The notes below the pieces were generated by a model. It made no database searches. It was not told where the DNA came from and saw only the letters and a program-made list of their open reading frames with translations. DNA of 46,801 bases from Planctomycetota bacterium (lineage in GTDB: Bacteria; Planctomycetota; J058; JAJDCQ01), in NCBI GenBank assembly GCA_029260755.1, contig JAJDCQ010000088.1, forward strand, positions 1-46,801. Reading direction: 5' to 3'. Each line of letters begins with the position of its first letter. Position 1 is the first letter of the stretch. This document shows, piece after piece, positions 39,201 to 46,801 of the stretch. Position numbers and translations under genes: made by a program.

Positions 39201-40167
39201 CGCGTTCTGCTCGGACGGCTCCCTGGTCGCGCTCGACGACTTCCTCCAGGCGTGGCGCGTCCCCACCGAGGCGAGCTGGTCGACGTCGGATCCCTGGACC
39301 GACCCGACTCAGATGGGTCTCTTTCGGATTCGCAACCCGCGAACGACCGGGCTCTCGCAGGTCGTGATCCAGAGCCTTCCCGACGACGACGACATCGTCG
39401 CGCGCCTCCGCGCGCATCCGTATCTCCCGATCCCGATGCGCGAGGTCAGCGGCGAAGGACCGACGATGGTCACCAACGGCCTCTACCAGGTCGCCCAGCA
39501 GACGCCGGACACCCTCGTTCTCCATCGCACGAACGCCCGGCCCGAGCTCGGCGGCCCGACGCGCGTCCTGATTCATGCGCAGCCGATCCTGCCGACGACG
39601 CGCGACGAGGTGGATCTGATCTTCACCATCCCGGCGCCCGATTCAGCGGAGGCGACCCCGCTTCGCTACGTCGTCCTCGGGACGCCGGACCGCGGCCAGG
39701 GCGATGCCTCCCGCTCGCTCGTCAAGGCGGCCATCTCGACGACCTTCGCGCACCAGGAGGAGCTCGCCCGCGAGCTCGGGTGGATCCTCCCACGTGAGGT
39801 TCGCGAGCATGGAACGGCGAAGCGGCGCGGGGGCGCCCTCGTCGTCGGCTACGAGCATCGGGGAATGCGCGACACCGCCACCGCGATCGTGACGCGACTG
39901 ATCGGCAGCCGGATCGACGCCCGGCTGCACCCCGAGCCGACCCCCTTCACCTCGGCGGACGAGTCGCCCGCGGACATCATCGTCGGCGTCGCCGAGATCG
40001 AGAACGGCCGGATGGTCCGGACGAAGGGGCTGAAGACCGTCCCGATCGGCGTGATCCCGGTGACGGTGCTCCCCGGACGACGGGCGCTCTCGCCGCGCTC
40101 GGTCGACCGGAACGGATGGCTCGTCCACCCGATCGAGACGATCGACCTCCGGAAGAGGCGCCGCTGA
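36274..40167 (+). CDS. anti-sigma factor fused to alpha-2-macroglobulin and family-5 solute-binding domains
   Basis: 1297 aa from the ATG overlapping the sigma stop. Residues 1-35: zinc-binding anti-sigma segment with C3 and H25-x3-C29-x2-C32. A basic stretch and one membrane helix (~104-121) follow. Outside: macroglobulin-like strands (~140-300), then ELRVRVLPGLVAEAELGLDG before HGCFEQTT, the thioester motif C330-F-E-Q333 of alpha-2-macroglobulins, and an alpha-toroid body to ~620 (DDGGFSLHPHLPTDPWLTARGL, NDGDWSG, ELALTAAALEAL). Further beta domains end near YPYYAPE (~845). A Gly-Thr repeat linker (~890-903) leads to a domain (~912-1297) resembling family-5 oligopeptide-binding proteins: GVEFTLRADAFCSDGSLVALDD, MVTNGLYQV, LVLHRTNAR. 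It probably holds the sigma factor at the membrane and senses outside proteases or peptides; the sensing role is inference. Confidence 0.85.
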   Translation: MTCPRTATIGRAFLNGVDDAELTAHAADCAACRSELIELQALGRSLGAVRAPAGLADAVMSRVGASPAPATVVARPARRRRTSRERRAAAVGAIVRPTVASAARLVMAGALVWATTTLLTPKVSDDPGSAGRPAGPGAAELLIATAQPHLELALPASLAPGDLIELPLQIAWAGGAAASIALEVDRSGGVTFEMPPPPRIEIGAGAVRSVPVRLRATEAGGASVAVRARVIRPPAPSEGESDDAASDEDEADADTVVTLSRDLTITPVAREVALATNVDLSGPLTRATVKLDPRVERLAPPRELRVRVLPGLVAEAELGLDGILRRPHGCFEQTTAGTFPALLVLELAASGASIPPRVLERATRNAIAGAARLARFQHDDGGFSLHPHLPTDPWLTARGLRQLAAIERLTVRTDGQPATSLGEAAGWRSQPPGAIEGADPIVTDSPIGDRIAAATDALLRWRTNDGDWSGSRFVRRPAPELALTAAALEALLGAGVAADEPRVAASLDRIESRAAAESVATYDLVLAARATALVPERAEATAAFAARLLARGRRDEHGLSWSLGGREKALNGSGGLTAGIELGGHAAVVLAATGNLDDAAAAVRWIAAHRDGRGFRGTQSTVAALEGFRVVHRSGSSEADGRLRIQLGRDEPPTSFPIVRGDAGLLDLPIGTIDGDDPVATALAGGVTLTFEGEGRLRAQVVVTGYADADDRELLAAAAGARLAAPQLRVQTSTPETLRVGEVARFAVIVSNESQDRVDFPMVELDLPPGAEPATVDGVADGGLGALVRGDRLRFAETNATGVVLYLHDLAPGATERFEVAIVATAAGEMVPRMARAYPYYAPEGEVATVAARPLLVTTAPAPSGAGRSEPEPARGPADRLPPRRGSTGSGTGTGTGTGTGDDSGAARERERRGDLVIAWDAALSPTVPGPLTGDQPPPAAMHGARLLGRALLLGIPDVSDHRDTGQGVEFTLRADAFCSDGSLVALDDFLQAWRVPTEASWSTSDPWTDPTQMGLFRIRNPRTTGLSQVVIQSLPDDDDIVARLRAHPYLPIPMREVSGEGPTMVTNGLYQVAQQTPDTLVLHRTNARPELGGPTRVLIHAQPILPTTRDEVDLIFTIPAPDSAEATPLRYVVLGTPDRGQGDASRSLVKAAISTTFAHQEELARELGWILPREVREHGTAKRRGGALVVGYEHRGMRDTATAIVTRLIGSRIDARLHPEPTPFTSADESPADIIVGVAEIENGRMVRTKGLKTVPIGVIPVTVLPGRRALSPRSVDRNGWLVHPIETIDLRKRRR
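38943..38972 (+). repeat. five tandem GGGCAC hexamers inside the anti-sigma fusion gene
   Basis: Five exact copies of a 6-base unit, in frame, encoding a Gly-Thr flexible linker between the macroglobulin part and the solute-binding part. Copy-number change would alter linker length without shifting the frame. Confidence 0.9.
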
Positions 40168-40173
40168 CGCCCC

Positions 40174-43100
40174 CTACTTCCCGCCGCCGCTCCCGGCCGG
40201 CTCGACGCTTAGCCGGCGGTGCTTGGTGACGACCTGCATCCTGATCGTCGCCGTCAGGCCGACGTCACCGACGATCGCCGTGCGCCAGTCGGACGACGCG
40301 TCGAGCGCGATGATTTCGCCGCGGTCGAGCGAGAAGTGAAGCTCGCCCTGGACGCGGCTGCCGTCCTCGTGGTCGAAGCCCTCGAACGGCGGCTCCGCCT
40401 CGAGCTCCATCGTCCCGCGGAGGTCGAAGACGGCGACGCGCTCGTCGCCGCGCGTCTCGACCGACCTCAGGGTGTAACGGTAGCGCGACTCGAAGTCACC
40501 GACGCCGGCCTCGGTGGCGTCCTCGATGACGGTGAAGCTCTCGCCGATCGAGACCGACCGCTCCTCCATGAGCGTCCCCGCGAAGAACGCCTCGACGAGG
40601 TCGTCGGCCGCCGGCTGCGGAACGAACGCCTCGACGGCCGCCGTGATCCGGCGGACGTCGACCGTCTCGATCTCGCCGTCGGGGGCGACCTCGATCGTCG
40701 CGCTGCGACCGACGAAGAGGCCCGCGGTCGGCCCGAAGATCGCGAGAGGCGGCGGCGGCCGGTCGCGCTCCGAGTCCCACGACGCGTCGATGGGGCCGGT
40801 GACCGTCTGCCCCTCCGACGCGATCCGGAACGCCTCGATGTGGCGCTCGAGGGTCGACGAGCCGCCCTTGGGCGAGACGAACGTCACCTCGTCGCGGAAG
40901 CGCATCGTCGAGCGAGTGACGCTGACGACGGGCGGCGCGCCCGGCGGCGAGACCGTCGCGGTCACCCGCTGACTCACCTCGTGGACGACCGAGTCGCCGG
41001 CGGTGAAGAGGTAGCGGAGCCGCACGCGGCCGTTGGCGTCCTCGAGCTTGCCGCGCCGCACCGTCGGCGGCGGCGGCGCGACGCGCTCGTCGATGAACCT
41101 CACGCGCACGTCGCGGGCCTCGTTGCCGGCGCGGTCGACCGCGATGACCTGATGAGCGATCTCGCGGCGGCGCGCGGGCAGGCGCTCCGCGTCGAAGATG
41201 AAGCGCGAGCTCGGGCTCCCGCCGACGAGGCTCGCCGCCTCGCCCCCGATCGTCACCGATCGACACGGCTCGGAGAGGCTCCCCGAGACGGTCGCGGCGG
41301 ACTTGCCGCCGATGACGACCGGGTCGTCCTGGTCGAGCGTCACGCTGGGCGGGGTCTGATCGGCGAACACCTCGACCGACGTGCGGTGCTCGGACCCGTT
41401 CGGTGCCCGGGCGAACGCGACGAACCGGTAGCGGCCGTCGCGGGCCGGGAGCCGGTGCTGCTTCGACTCGAGGACGCCGCCGTCGGGAATCGGTCGGCTC
41501 GTCCAGCCCTTCCCGATCGGGCCGTTCCCGTTCTCCGAGATCCCGAAGTGGAGCTCCCCGTCGTGCTCCCCCTCGACCCGGATCCGGATCGGCACGCCGG
41601 CGCGGGCGACGGTGCCGTCGGCCGGCAGCTCGATCGTCACGAGCGGCGCCCCGGTCGGCGGCGGGATCGCCGGAGGGGGTTCGATCGGCTGCGGATCGTC
41701 GGGATCGATGTCCGGCCCGCCGGCGACGCGCGTCGGCCGGAGCGCGAAGAAGCCGACCGTGCCGAGGATCGAGAGGACGCAGACGAACCCGATGAGCGCC
41801 GCGGCGATGAGGGCGACCGGCACGCCGGGCTTCTCCGGCTGCGGCCGGGGCCGCGACGGCCTCGTCGGCGGCGGCGGCGCCGCCGGCTCCTCGCGGCGCG
41901 TCTTCGCCGGCCTCTTCTTCTTCGCGCGCGGCGCCGGCGCATCCTCCCGCGGCGCGGTCGGAGGCTCGCGGCGGGTCCGCGCCGGGGCGACGTCGACCCG
42001 ACTGGCCGGCGCGTCGGGCCGCGCGGCCGGCGCGCTCGCGCCGCAGTCGGTCTCGACCGACCCCGCGCGGAGCATCGCGAGCAACCCGCGCGCATCCGGA
42101 CGATCCGCGGGCTCCTTCGCGAGCGCGGCGAGGACGGCCCCGGCGAACGGCGCCCCGACGCGGCCGGCCGCGACGGCAGCGTCGAGCGGCGCCGGCGGCT
42201 TCGTGACGATCTCGAAGATCAGCTTCCGCCGCGTCTCGGCGTCGAACGGGCGCGCCCCCGAGGTGGCCTCGTAGAGGATCACGCCGACCGCGTAGACGTC
42301 GGACTTGCCGTCGACCGGGTCGCCGCTCGCTTGCTCGGGCGACATGTACTGGAGCGTCCCGAGGACCGCGCCGGCCGTCGTGAGGGTGCTCGAGACGCGC
42401 TCGTCTTCGGCGGCGGCGTCCTGGACGGCGCGGGCGATGCCGAAGTCGAGGATCCGAGCCTGCAGCGATGCGTCCGCGCCGGTGACGATCAGGTTGTCCG
42501 GCTTGAGGTCGCGGTGGACGATCCCGGCCGTATGGGCGGCCTCGAGACAGTCGAGGACCGACGCGGCCAGGGCGAGGGCGCCCGCCTGCCCGAGCGGGCC
42601 GACCCGCTCGAGGTGCTCGGTGAGCGTCTCGCCCTCGGCGAAGTCCATCACGAGGAAGAGCCCGCCGCCGTGCTCGCCGAACTCGCGCAGGTTGACGGCG
42701 CCGGCGTGGGCGAAGTCGAGCAGGATCTGCGCCTCGCGGGTGAAGCGGGCGCGGAGCTCGGGCAGGTTCGCGATCTCGGGGCGGATCGTCTTGAGGGCGA
42801 AGTCGCGCGCGAGGAGGCGGTGGCGCACGCGGTAGACGACGCCCATGCCGCCCTCGCCCAGGACTCCGATGACCTCGTACTTGTTGTCGATGACGGCGCC
42901 GGGCGCGAGCGTTGCGGCGCTCGACCCTCCCGAGGAGGTCGACGCGGCCACGTCGCGCGGCGCGGGCGTCCCGACCGTGCCGGTCGCAGGCGACGGCGGA
43001 GGAGGGGCCACGGAGGTGACCGTCCTCGTCCCGTCGGAGAGGAACGCCTCGATCTCGCCGAGGCGCCGGGCGACCTCGCCCGCGTTCGGCGGCCGCTCGA

Positions 43101-43917
43101 CCGGGTCCTTCGCGAGGAGCTCATCGACGATCGCGGCGAGCGCCGCGGGGGCGTCGGGCAGGTGTTGCCCGAGCGGCACCGGCGGGTCCAGCTCGTGGGC
43201 GCGGATCAGACCCGGGATCGAGTCGGCCGTGATCGGCCAGCGCCCGCTCGAGATCCAGTGGAGCAGCACGCCGAGGGCGTAGAGGTCGACCCGGTGGTCG
43301 ACGTCGTGACTTCCCGACCACATCTCGGGCGCCATGAAGCGGGGCGTGCCGAGCGCCTGCCCCTTCGCGGTGAGGATCGTCTTGCCGTCGAGCGGCTCGC
43401 CGTCGACCTGGAGGACCAGGCCGAGGTCGGCGAGCTTCGCGCGGGGGACGCCACGTTCATCGCTCGCGAGGAGCACGTTCTGCGGCTTCAGGTCGCGGTG
43501 GACGAGCCCGGCCGCGTGCGCGGCGCCGAGCCCGAGGGCCGTCTCGCGGGCGAGCCGCACCGCTTCGCCGGTCGAGAAGAGCCGGCCGCCCTGGCGCTTC
43601 ACGTAGCCTTCGAGGTCGCCGCCGGGCACCCACTCCTGGACGAGGAGCTGGAGGCCGTCTGCTTCGATGAGGCCGAAGCCGCGGACGACGTGGGGGTGGA
43701 CGATCCGGCGAGCCGCCTCGGCCTCGCGCCGGAAACGGCGGAGCATCTCGCCGTGCGCCTCGAACCCGTGGTTCATCACCTTGACGCAGACCTCGCCGTG
43801 CTCGTCGTGCACGGCGCGGAAGACGACGCCCATCGCGCCCGCGCCGATGCGCGCGGCGACGGTGACGGGGCCGACGCGGCGGCCTTCGAGGGCTGGGACG
43901 GACGACGGGGAGCTCAT
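40174..43917 (-). CDS. transmembrane kinase with two tandem Ser/Thr kinase domains
   Basis: 1247 aa from the ATG at 43917; the upstream open frame lacks support. Kinase 1 (~15-315): GAGAMG (25-30), K46 in VCVKVM, HRDLKPQN with D142, DLG (164-166), MAPEM. Kinase 2 (~345-610): GEGGMG (354-359), K376, HRDLKPDN with D470, DFG (491-493), MSPEQ. Both look catalytically complete. A Pro/Arg/Lys linker leads to one membrane helix (~698-722) and a large outer part: bacterial Ig-like strands (TIELPADGTVARAGVPIRI; SVTLDQDDPVVIGGKSAA; QVIAVDRAGNEARDV), then a C-terminal beta domain faintly like DUF6263 proteins. It converges on the anti-sigma fusion gene with a six-base gap and no terminator between them. 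Confidence 0.92.
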   Translation of the reverse strand: MSSPSSVPALEGRRVGPVTVAARIGAGAMGVVFRAVHDEHGEVCVKVMNHGFEAHGEMLRRFRREAEAARRIVHPHVVRGFGLIEADGLQLLVQEWVPGGDLEGYVKRQGGRLFSTGEAVRLARETALGLGAAHAAGLVHRDLKPQNVLLASDERGVPRAKLADLGLVLQVDGEPLDGKTILTAKGQALGTPRFMAPEMWSGSHDVDHRVDLYALGVLLHWISSGRWPITADSIPGLIRAHELDPPVPLGQHLPDAPAALAAIVDELLAKDPVERPPNAGEVARRLGEIEAFLSDGTRTVTSVAPPPPSPATGTVGTPAPRDVAASTSSGGSSAATLAPGAVIDNKYEVIGVLGEGGMGVVYRVRHRLLARDFALKTIRPEIANLPELRARFTREAQILLDFAHAGAVNLREFGEHGGGLFLVMDFAEGETLTEHLERVGPLGQAGALALAASVLDCLEAAHTAGIVHRDLKPDNLIVTGADASLQARILDFGIARAVQDAAAEDERVSSTLTTAGAVLGTLQYMSPEQASGDPVDGKSDVYAVGVILYEATSGARPFDAETRRKLIFEIVTKPPAPLDAAVAAGRVGAPFAGAVLAALAKEPADRPDARGLLAMLRAGSVETDCGASAPAARPDAPASRVDVAPARTRREPPTAPREDAPAPRAKKKRPAKTRREEPAAPPPPTRPSRPRPQPEKPGVPVALIAAALIGFVCVLSILGTVGFFALRPTRVAGGPDIDPDDPQPIEPPPAIPPPTGAPLVTIELPADGTVARAGVPIRIRVEGEHDGELHFGISENGNGPIGKGWTSRPIPDGGVLESKQHRLPARDGRYRFVAFARAPNGSEHRTSVEVFADQTPPSVTLDQDDPVVIGGKSAATVSGSLSEPCRSVTIGGEAASLVGGSPSSRFIFDAERLPARRREIAHQVIAVDRAGNEARDVRVRFIDERVAPPPPTVRRGKLEDANGRVRLRYLFTAGDSVVHEVSQRVTATVSPPGAPPVVSVTRSTMRFRDEVTFVSPKGGSSTLERHIEAFRIASEGQTVTGPIDASWDSERDRPPPPLAIFGPTAGLFVGRSATIEVAPDGEIETVDVRRITAAVEAFVPQPAADDLVEAFFAGTLMEERSVSIGESFTVIEDATEAGVGDFESRYRYTLRSVETRGDERVAVFDLRGTMELEAEPPFEGFDHEDGSRVQGELHFSLDRGEIIALDASSDWRTAIVGDVGLTATIRMQVVTKHRRLSVEPAGSGGGK

Positions 43918-43924
43918 CGCGCGA

Positions 43925-43953
43925 AGTATCGCATACGTCGGGGCCTCCGTCAG
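43925..43953 (-). promoter_or_regulatory. candidate leaderless promoter of the double kinase
   Basis: Minus strand: CTGACG (43953-43948), 17 bases, GATACT (43930-43925), then seven bases to the ATG at 43917, so transcription would begin at about the A of the start codon. No Shine-Dalgarno is visible. Confidence 0.5.
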
Positions 43954-44023
43954 CAGGACGCCGTCGGGCGGCCGGCGTTTCGCGCGACCCGGCCGGACGG
44001 CGCTTGTCGGGGGAGCCGGAGCG

Positions 44024-45688
44024 ATGTCCAATGGGCTCGTGCGAGTCCTCCTCCTCTACCCCAAGTATCCCGCGACCTTCTGGAACTCGGCGCCGAGCGC
44101 GCGCGTCTTCATGAAGCGCGACGCGGTCATGCCGCCGCTCGGTCTCCTCACGATCGCCGCGTCGTTCCCGAGCGAGGTGGAGGTCCGCCTCGTCGACCGC
44201 AACGTCCGCGACGACGACGACGCCGACTGGGCATGGGCGGATGTCGTCTTCATCTCATTGATGCTGATCCAGGAGGCCGACTACCGGATCTGCCTCGAGA
44301 CGGCGCGGCGCCACGGCGTCCCGATCGCGGTCGGCGGCCCCTACACCCACGCGCGCCCGGACGAGGTGGCGGCCGAGGCCGACTGGGTCTGCTACGGCGA
44401 GGCGGAGGAGGTGATCGACGAGCTGATCGCCGACATCCTCGCGGGCCGTCGCGGCGGTCGCTACGAGGGGAGCGCGAAGACCGACGTGACGACGAGCCGC
44501 GTCCCGCGGTTCGATCTCCTGCCCGACCCGAACGCCTACACGGTGATGCCGATCCAGTTCTCGCGCGGCTGCCCCTTCAACTGCGAGTTCTGCGACATCA
44601 TCGAGATCTACGGGCGCGTCCCGCGGACCAAGACGCCGGGGCAGGTGCTGGCGGAGCTCTCGGCGCTGCGGGCGCTCGACTTCCGCGGCGTCGTCTTCAT
44701 CGTCGACGACAACTTCATCGGCAACCGACGCAAGGCGAAGGAGCTGCTCGCCGAGGTCGCCCTGTGGAACGACCGGAACGGGGCGCCGTATCGCTTCTTC
44801 ACCGAGGCGTCGCTCAACCTGGCCGAGGACGACGATCTCTGCCGCGCGATGGCGAAGGCGAACTTCATCTTCGTCTTCATCGGGATCGAGACGCCCGACC
44901 CGGCGCTCCTGAAGACGGCCCAGAAGCTCCAGAACATCCCCGGCGACCCGATCGAGCGGATCGACCGGATCCGCAGCCACGGCGTCGACGTGACCGCCGG
45001 CATGATCGTCGGCTTCGACGGCGAGACGCGGGCCGTCTTCGAGGGCCAGCGGCGGTTCCTCCAGGACGCGGGGATCGGCGTCGCGATGCTCGGGCTGCTC
45101 GAGGCGATCCCGAACACCCAGCTCGAGCGACGGCTGCGCCGCGAGGGGCGCCTGCTCGAGGATCGGCAGCAGCAGGGCGGGCTGTCGATCGGGCACGCGG
45201 GGATGAACTACGTCCCCAAGGGCGAGATGACGAAGCGGGAGTACCTCGCCCGCTACGCCGAGCTCCTCCGCGACGTCTACGACCCGAAGGCCTACTTCGA
45301 CCGGATCCGACCGGTGATGCTACGGCTCCGCAAGACGATCGACCCCGCGGCGATGGTCGAGGCGAGCAAGTGGACGCTGCCGGTCGTCCTGCGCCAGCTC
45401 TACTGGATCGGGCTGCGGGGCGGGAGGGCGCGCTGGCCGTTCTGGAAGACGCTCCTCTCGGTGATGTGGAAGAACCCGGCGGCGCTCGAGACCTTCGGGA
45501 TGGAGTGCTTCTTCTTCCACCACGTCCACGGCCACGCGAAGGTCGTGAGGCGGCAGATCGCCGAGTACCTCGCGAGCCCCGCGCGCGACGACGTCCTCGA
45601 CGAGGTCGTCCCGATCGACGCGCCGCCGCCGCCGACCGACCCGACGCCCGCTGCCGCGCCCGAGCGCGCGCCGGCCGCGGTCGCCTAG
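44024..45688 (+). CDS. B12-binding-domain radical SAM enzyme
   Basis: 554 aa from the ATG at 44024, with GGGGGAG about eight bases upstream. An N-terminal cobalamin-binding-type Rossmann domain (~1-150: VRVLLLYPKYPATFW, PLGLLTIAASFP, DVVFISLMLIQ, VPIAVGGPY) lacks the DxHxxG cobalt-ligand motif. The radical SAM barrel follows, with C183-x3-C187-x2-C190 in SRGCPFNCEFCDI for the 4Fe-4S cluster, then VFIVDDNFIGN, FIFVFIGIETP and AGMIVGFDGE. The C-terminal ~150 residues (PKGEMTKREYLARYAELLRDVYDPKAYF) resemble DUF4070. Relatives include hopanoid-modifying and other C-methylating or C-C bond-forming enzymes; the substrate is not predictable here. Divergent from the double kinase and three bases from a convergent stop. 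Confidence 0.88.
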   Translation: MSNGLVRVLLLYPKYPATFWNSAPSARVFMKRDAVMPPLGLLTIAASFPSEVEVRLVDRNVRDDDDADWAWADVVFISLMLIQEADYRICLETARRHGVPIAVGGPYTHARPDEVAAEADWVCYGEAEEVIDELIADILAGRRGGRYEGSAKTDVTTSRVPRFDLLPDPNAYTVMPIQFSRGCPFNCEFCDIIEIYGRVPRTKTPGQVLAELSALRALDFRGVVFIVDDNFIGNRRKAKELLAEVALWNDRNGAPYRFFTEASLNLAEDDDLCRAMAKANFIFVFIGIETPDPALLKTAQKLQNIPGDPIERIDRIRSHGVDVTAGMIVGFDGETRAVFEGQRRFLQDAGIGVAMLGLLEAIPNTQLERRLRREGRLLEDRQQQGGLSIGHAGMNYVPKGEMTKREYLARYAELLRDVYDPKAYFDRIRPVMLRLRKTIDPAAMVEASKWTLPVVLRQLYWIGLRGGRARWPFWKTLLSVMWKNPAALETFGMECFFFHHVHGHAKVVRRQIAEYLASPARDDVLDEVVPIDAPPPPTDPTPAAAPERAPAAVA

Positions 45689-45691
45689 CGG

Positions 45692-46678
45692 TCAGCTCCC
45701 GACGGTCAGGACGACCTTCCCGACGTTCTCGCCCGCGGCGAGGATCGCGTGCGCGTCCTCGGCCCGCTCGAGCGGGAGGGCCGCATGGATCACCGGTCGG
45801 AGCCTCCCATCGCGGAGCGCCCCGCCGAAGCGGTCGACGAACGACCGGACGATCTCCGCCTTGTCGTCGACCGAGCGGGCACGCAGGGTGCTCCCGACGA
45901 CCTCGAGGCGGCGGGTGAGCAGCCGGGCGAGGTCGAGCTCGCCCTTCGCGCCGCCCTGGAGGGCGATGACGATCAGGCGACCGCCCGGCGCGAGGCATCG
46001 CAGATTGCGATCGAGGTAGCTCCCGCCGACGCAGTCGAGGACGGCATCGACGCCGCGACCCTCGGTCGCATCGAGGCAGGCGGCGACGAAGTCATCGTTG
46101 CGGTAGCAGACCGCCCGATCGGCGCCGAGCTCGCGACAGCGGGCGAGCTTCGCATCGCTCCCGGCGGTGACGACGGTGCGAACGCCATCCTCCCGAGCGA
46201 GGGCGAGCGCCGACGTGCCGACCCCGCTCGCTCCGCCGTGAACGAGGAGCCACCGTCCCTCGCCAACGCCGCCGAGAACGAACGCGTTCAGATACGCGGT
46301 CAGGAACGTCTCGACGAACCCACCCGCCTCGGCATCCGAGAGCCCGTTCGGCACCGGCAGCACCGAGCCCGCATGCACCCGCACCCGCTCCGCGTAGCCA
46401 CCCCCGGGAAGCAACGCCATGACCCGATCGCCCGGAGCGAACCGCCCGACCCCATCCCCGACCGCCGCGACGACCCCCGCGCACTCGAGCCCCAGAATCG
46501 GCGAAGCACCCGGAGGAGGAGGATAGAGCCCCCGCCGCTGAAGCAGGTCCGCCCGATTGACCGCCGTCGCGAAGATGTCGACGACGATCTCATCGGAGCC
46601 CGGAGCCCCCGGCCCCTCGACGTCACCCAGGGCCAACCGAGCGGCACGCCCCTCCCCATCGACGACGATCGCCTTCAT
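45692..46678 (-). CDS. zinc-independent NAD(P)H:quinone oxidoreductase, PIG3-like
   Basis: 328 aa, a medium-chain dehydrogenase/reductase without the zinc-ligand cysteines of alcohol dehydrogenases. Signatures: ATAVNRADLLQRRGLYPPPPGASPILGLECAGVV, typical of the PIG3 quinone reductase group, DRVMALLPGGGYAE, LTAYLNAF, and the NADPH-binding loop VHGGASGVGTSALALA. It is expected to reduce quinones or enones using NADPH in the cytoplasm. The ATG at 46678 has GGAG about six bases upstream; a GTG just before it is possible. Its stop lies three bases from that of the radical SAM gene. Confidence 0.92.
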   Translation of the reverse strand: MKAIVVDGEGRAARLALGDVEGPGAPGSDEIVVDIFATAVNRADLLQRRGLYPPPPGASPILGLECAGVVAAVGDGVGRFAPGDRVMALLPGGGYAERVRVHAGSVLPVPNGLSDAEAGGFVETFLTAYLNAFVLGGVGEGRWLLVHGGASGVGTSALALAREDGVRTVVTAGSDAKLARCRELGADRAVCYRNDDFVAACLDATEGRGVDAVLDCVGGSYLDRNLRCLAPGGRLIVIALQGGAKGELDLARLLTRRLEVVGSTLRARSVDDKAEIVRSFVDRFGGALRDGRLRPVIHAALPLERAEDAHAILAAGENVGKVVLTVGS

Positions 46679-46699
46679 CACTCCACTCCCCGAAAGAAA

Positions 46700-46801
46700 G
46701 AAGGGTCAAGAACTTACCCCCCCAGGGGTGAGGTGCCGGAATTTTATTATTTATTGGGGGTAAAGAAAAAAAAAAATTTAAAGAAGCCAGGGGGGGTGAG
46801 A
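46700..46801. other. AT-rich low-complexity contig end
   Basis: From about 46735 the sequence becomes T/A homopolymer-like (ATTTTATTATTTATT, then a run of A) with G-runs. It does not resemble the rest of this GC-rich window and holds no gene. Most simply an assembly or sequencing artefact at a contig edge. Confidence 0.6.

Noticed and set aside
44024..45688. Naming the radical SAM enzyme as a hopanoid gene (hpnJ/hpnP type)
   Set aside because: Domain layout fits many B12-binding radical SAM enzymes and no hopanoid genes are nearby.

Overview
The window is very GC-rich (my estimate is near 70%) and densely coding on both strands, with short overlapping gene junctions, several GTG/TTG starts and long Ala/Arg/Pro-rich proteins. 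Several features suggest a Planctomycetota-like or related soil/freshwater bacterium, although no marker here fixes the phylum: many transmembrane Hanks-type Ser/Thr kinases, a broken H-X9-DG prepilin-like gene, a CxC/CxxC zinc-ribbon membrane protein and a BatA-type protein. Planctomycetota is an inference from gene content. The last ~110 bases are AT-rich and low-complexity, unlike everything else, and look like a contig end.

Left part (1-11.4 kb): the start of a minus-strand gene cut by the edge; a DUF2325-like zinc protein coupled to a BatA/VWA-like membrane protein; ilvE with promoter and terminator; der overlapping ruvC; a 27-bp perfect inverted repeat between convergent genes; a coiled, membrane-anchored exported protein; a secreted starch-binding esterase; and the first of two paralogous helical proteins of unknown role.

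Middle (11.4-22.7 kb), mostly minus strand: a two-copy DUF4388/PATAN protein, a PLP/CBS-domain cystathionine beta-synthase, an H-X9-DG gene interrupted by an in-frame TGA, a secreted NBR1-like-Ig plus (alpha/alpha)-toroid protein, a GT9 glycosyltransferase coupled to a membrane protein, and a zinc-ribbon membrane protein. About 600 bases at 18.8-19.4 kb hold no gene but contain a long REP-like palindrome, a 17-bp tandem repeat and two copies of a nonamer-armed inverted repeat.

Right part (22.7-44 kb) is a signalling island. It holds two minus-strand kinases followed by a lipoprotein, a divergent helical-protein paralogue, a transmembrane pseudokinase translationally coupled to an active TPR kinase, an ECF sigma factor translationally coupled to a very unusual anti-sigma protein, and a convergent kinase with two catalytic domains on one chain. 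The anti-sigma protein joins, in one reading frame, a zinc-finger anti-sigma segment, one membrane helix, an alpha-2-macroglobulin-type body with its Cys-Gln thioester motif, and a C-terminal family-5 solute-binding-protein-like domain. It is the best candidate for an undescribed system: an outside sensor of proteases and/or peptides wired directly to a sigma factor. The window ends with a B12-binding radical SAM enzyme convergent with a quinone oxidoreductase.

Two genome-scale themes recur. First, several signalling and unknown genes have a candidate -10 box only 6-8 nt before the start codon and no Shine-Dalgarno, suggesting leaderless transcripts. Second, intergenic spaces carry inverted pairs of three-times-9-nt arms in three sequence flavours.
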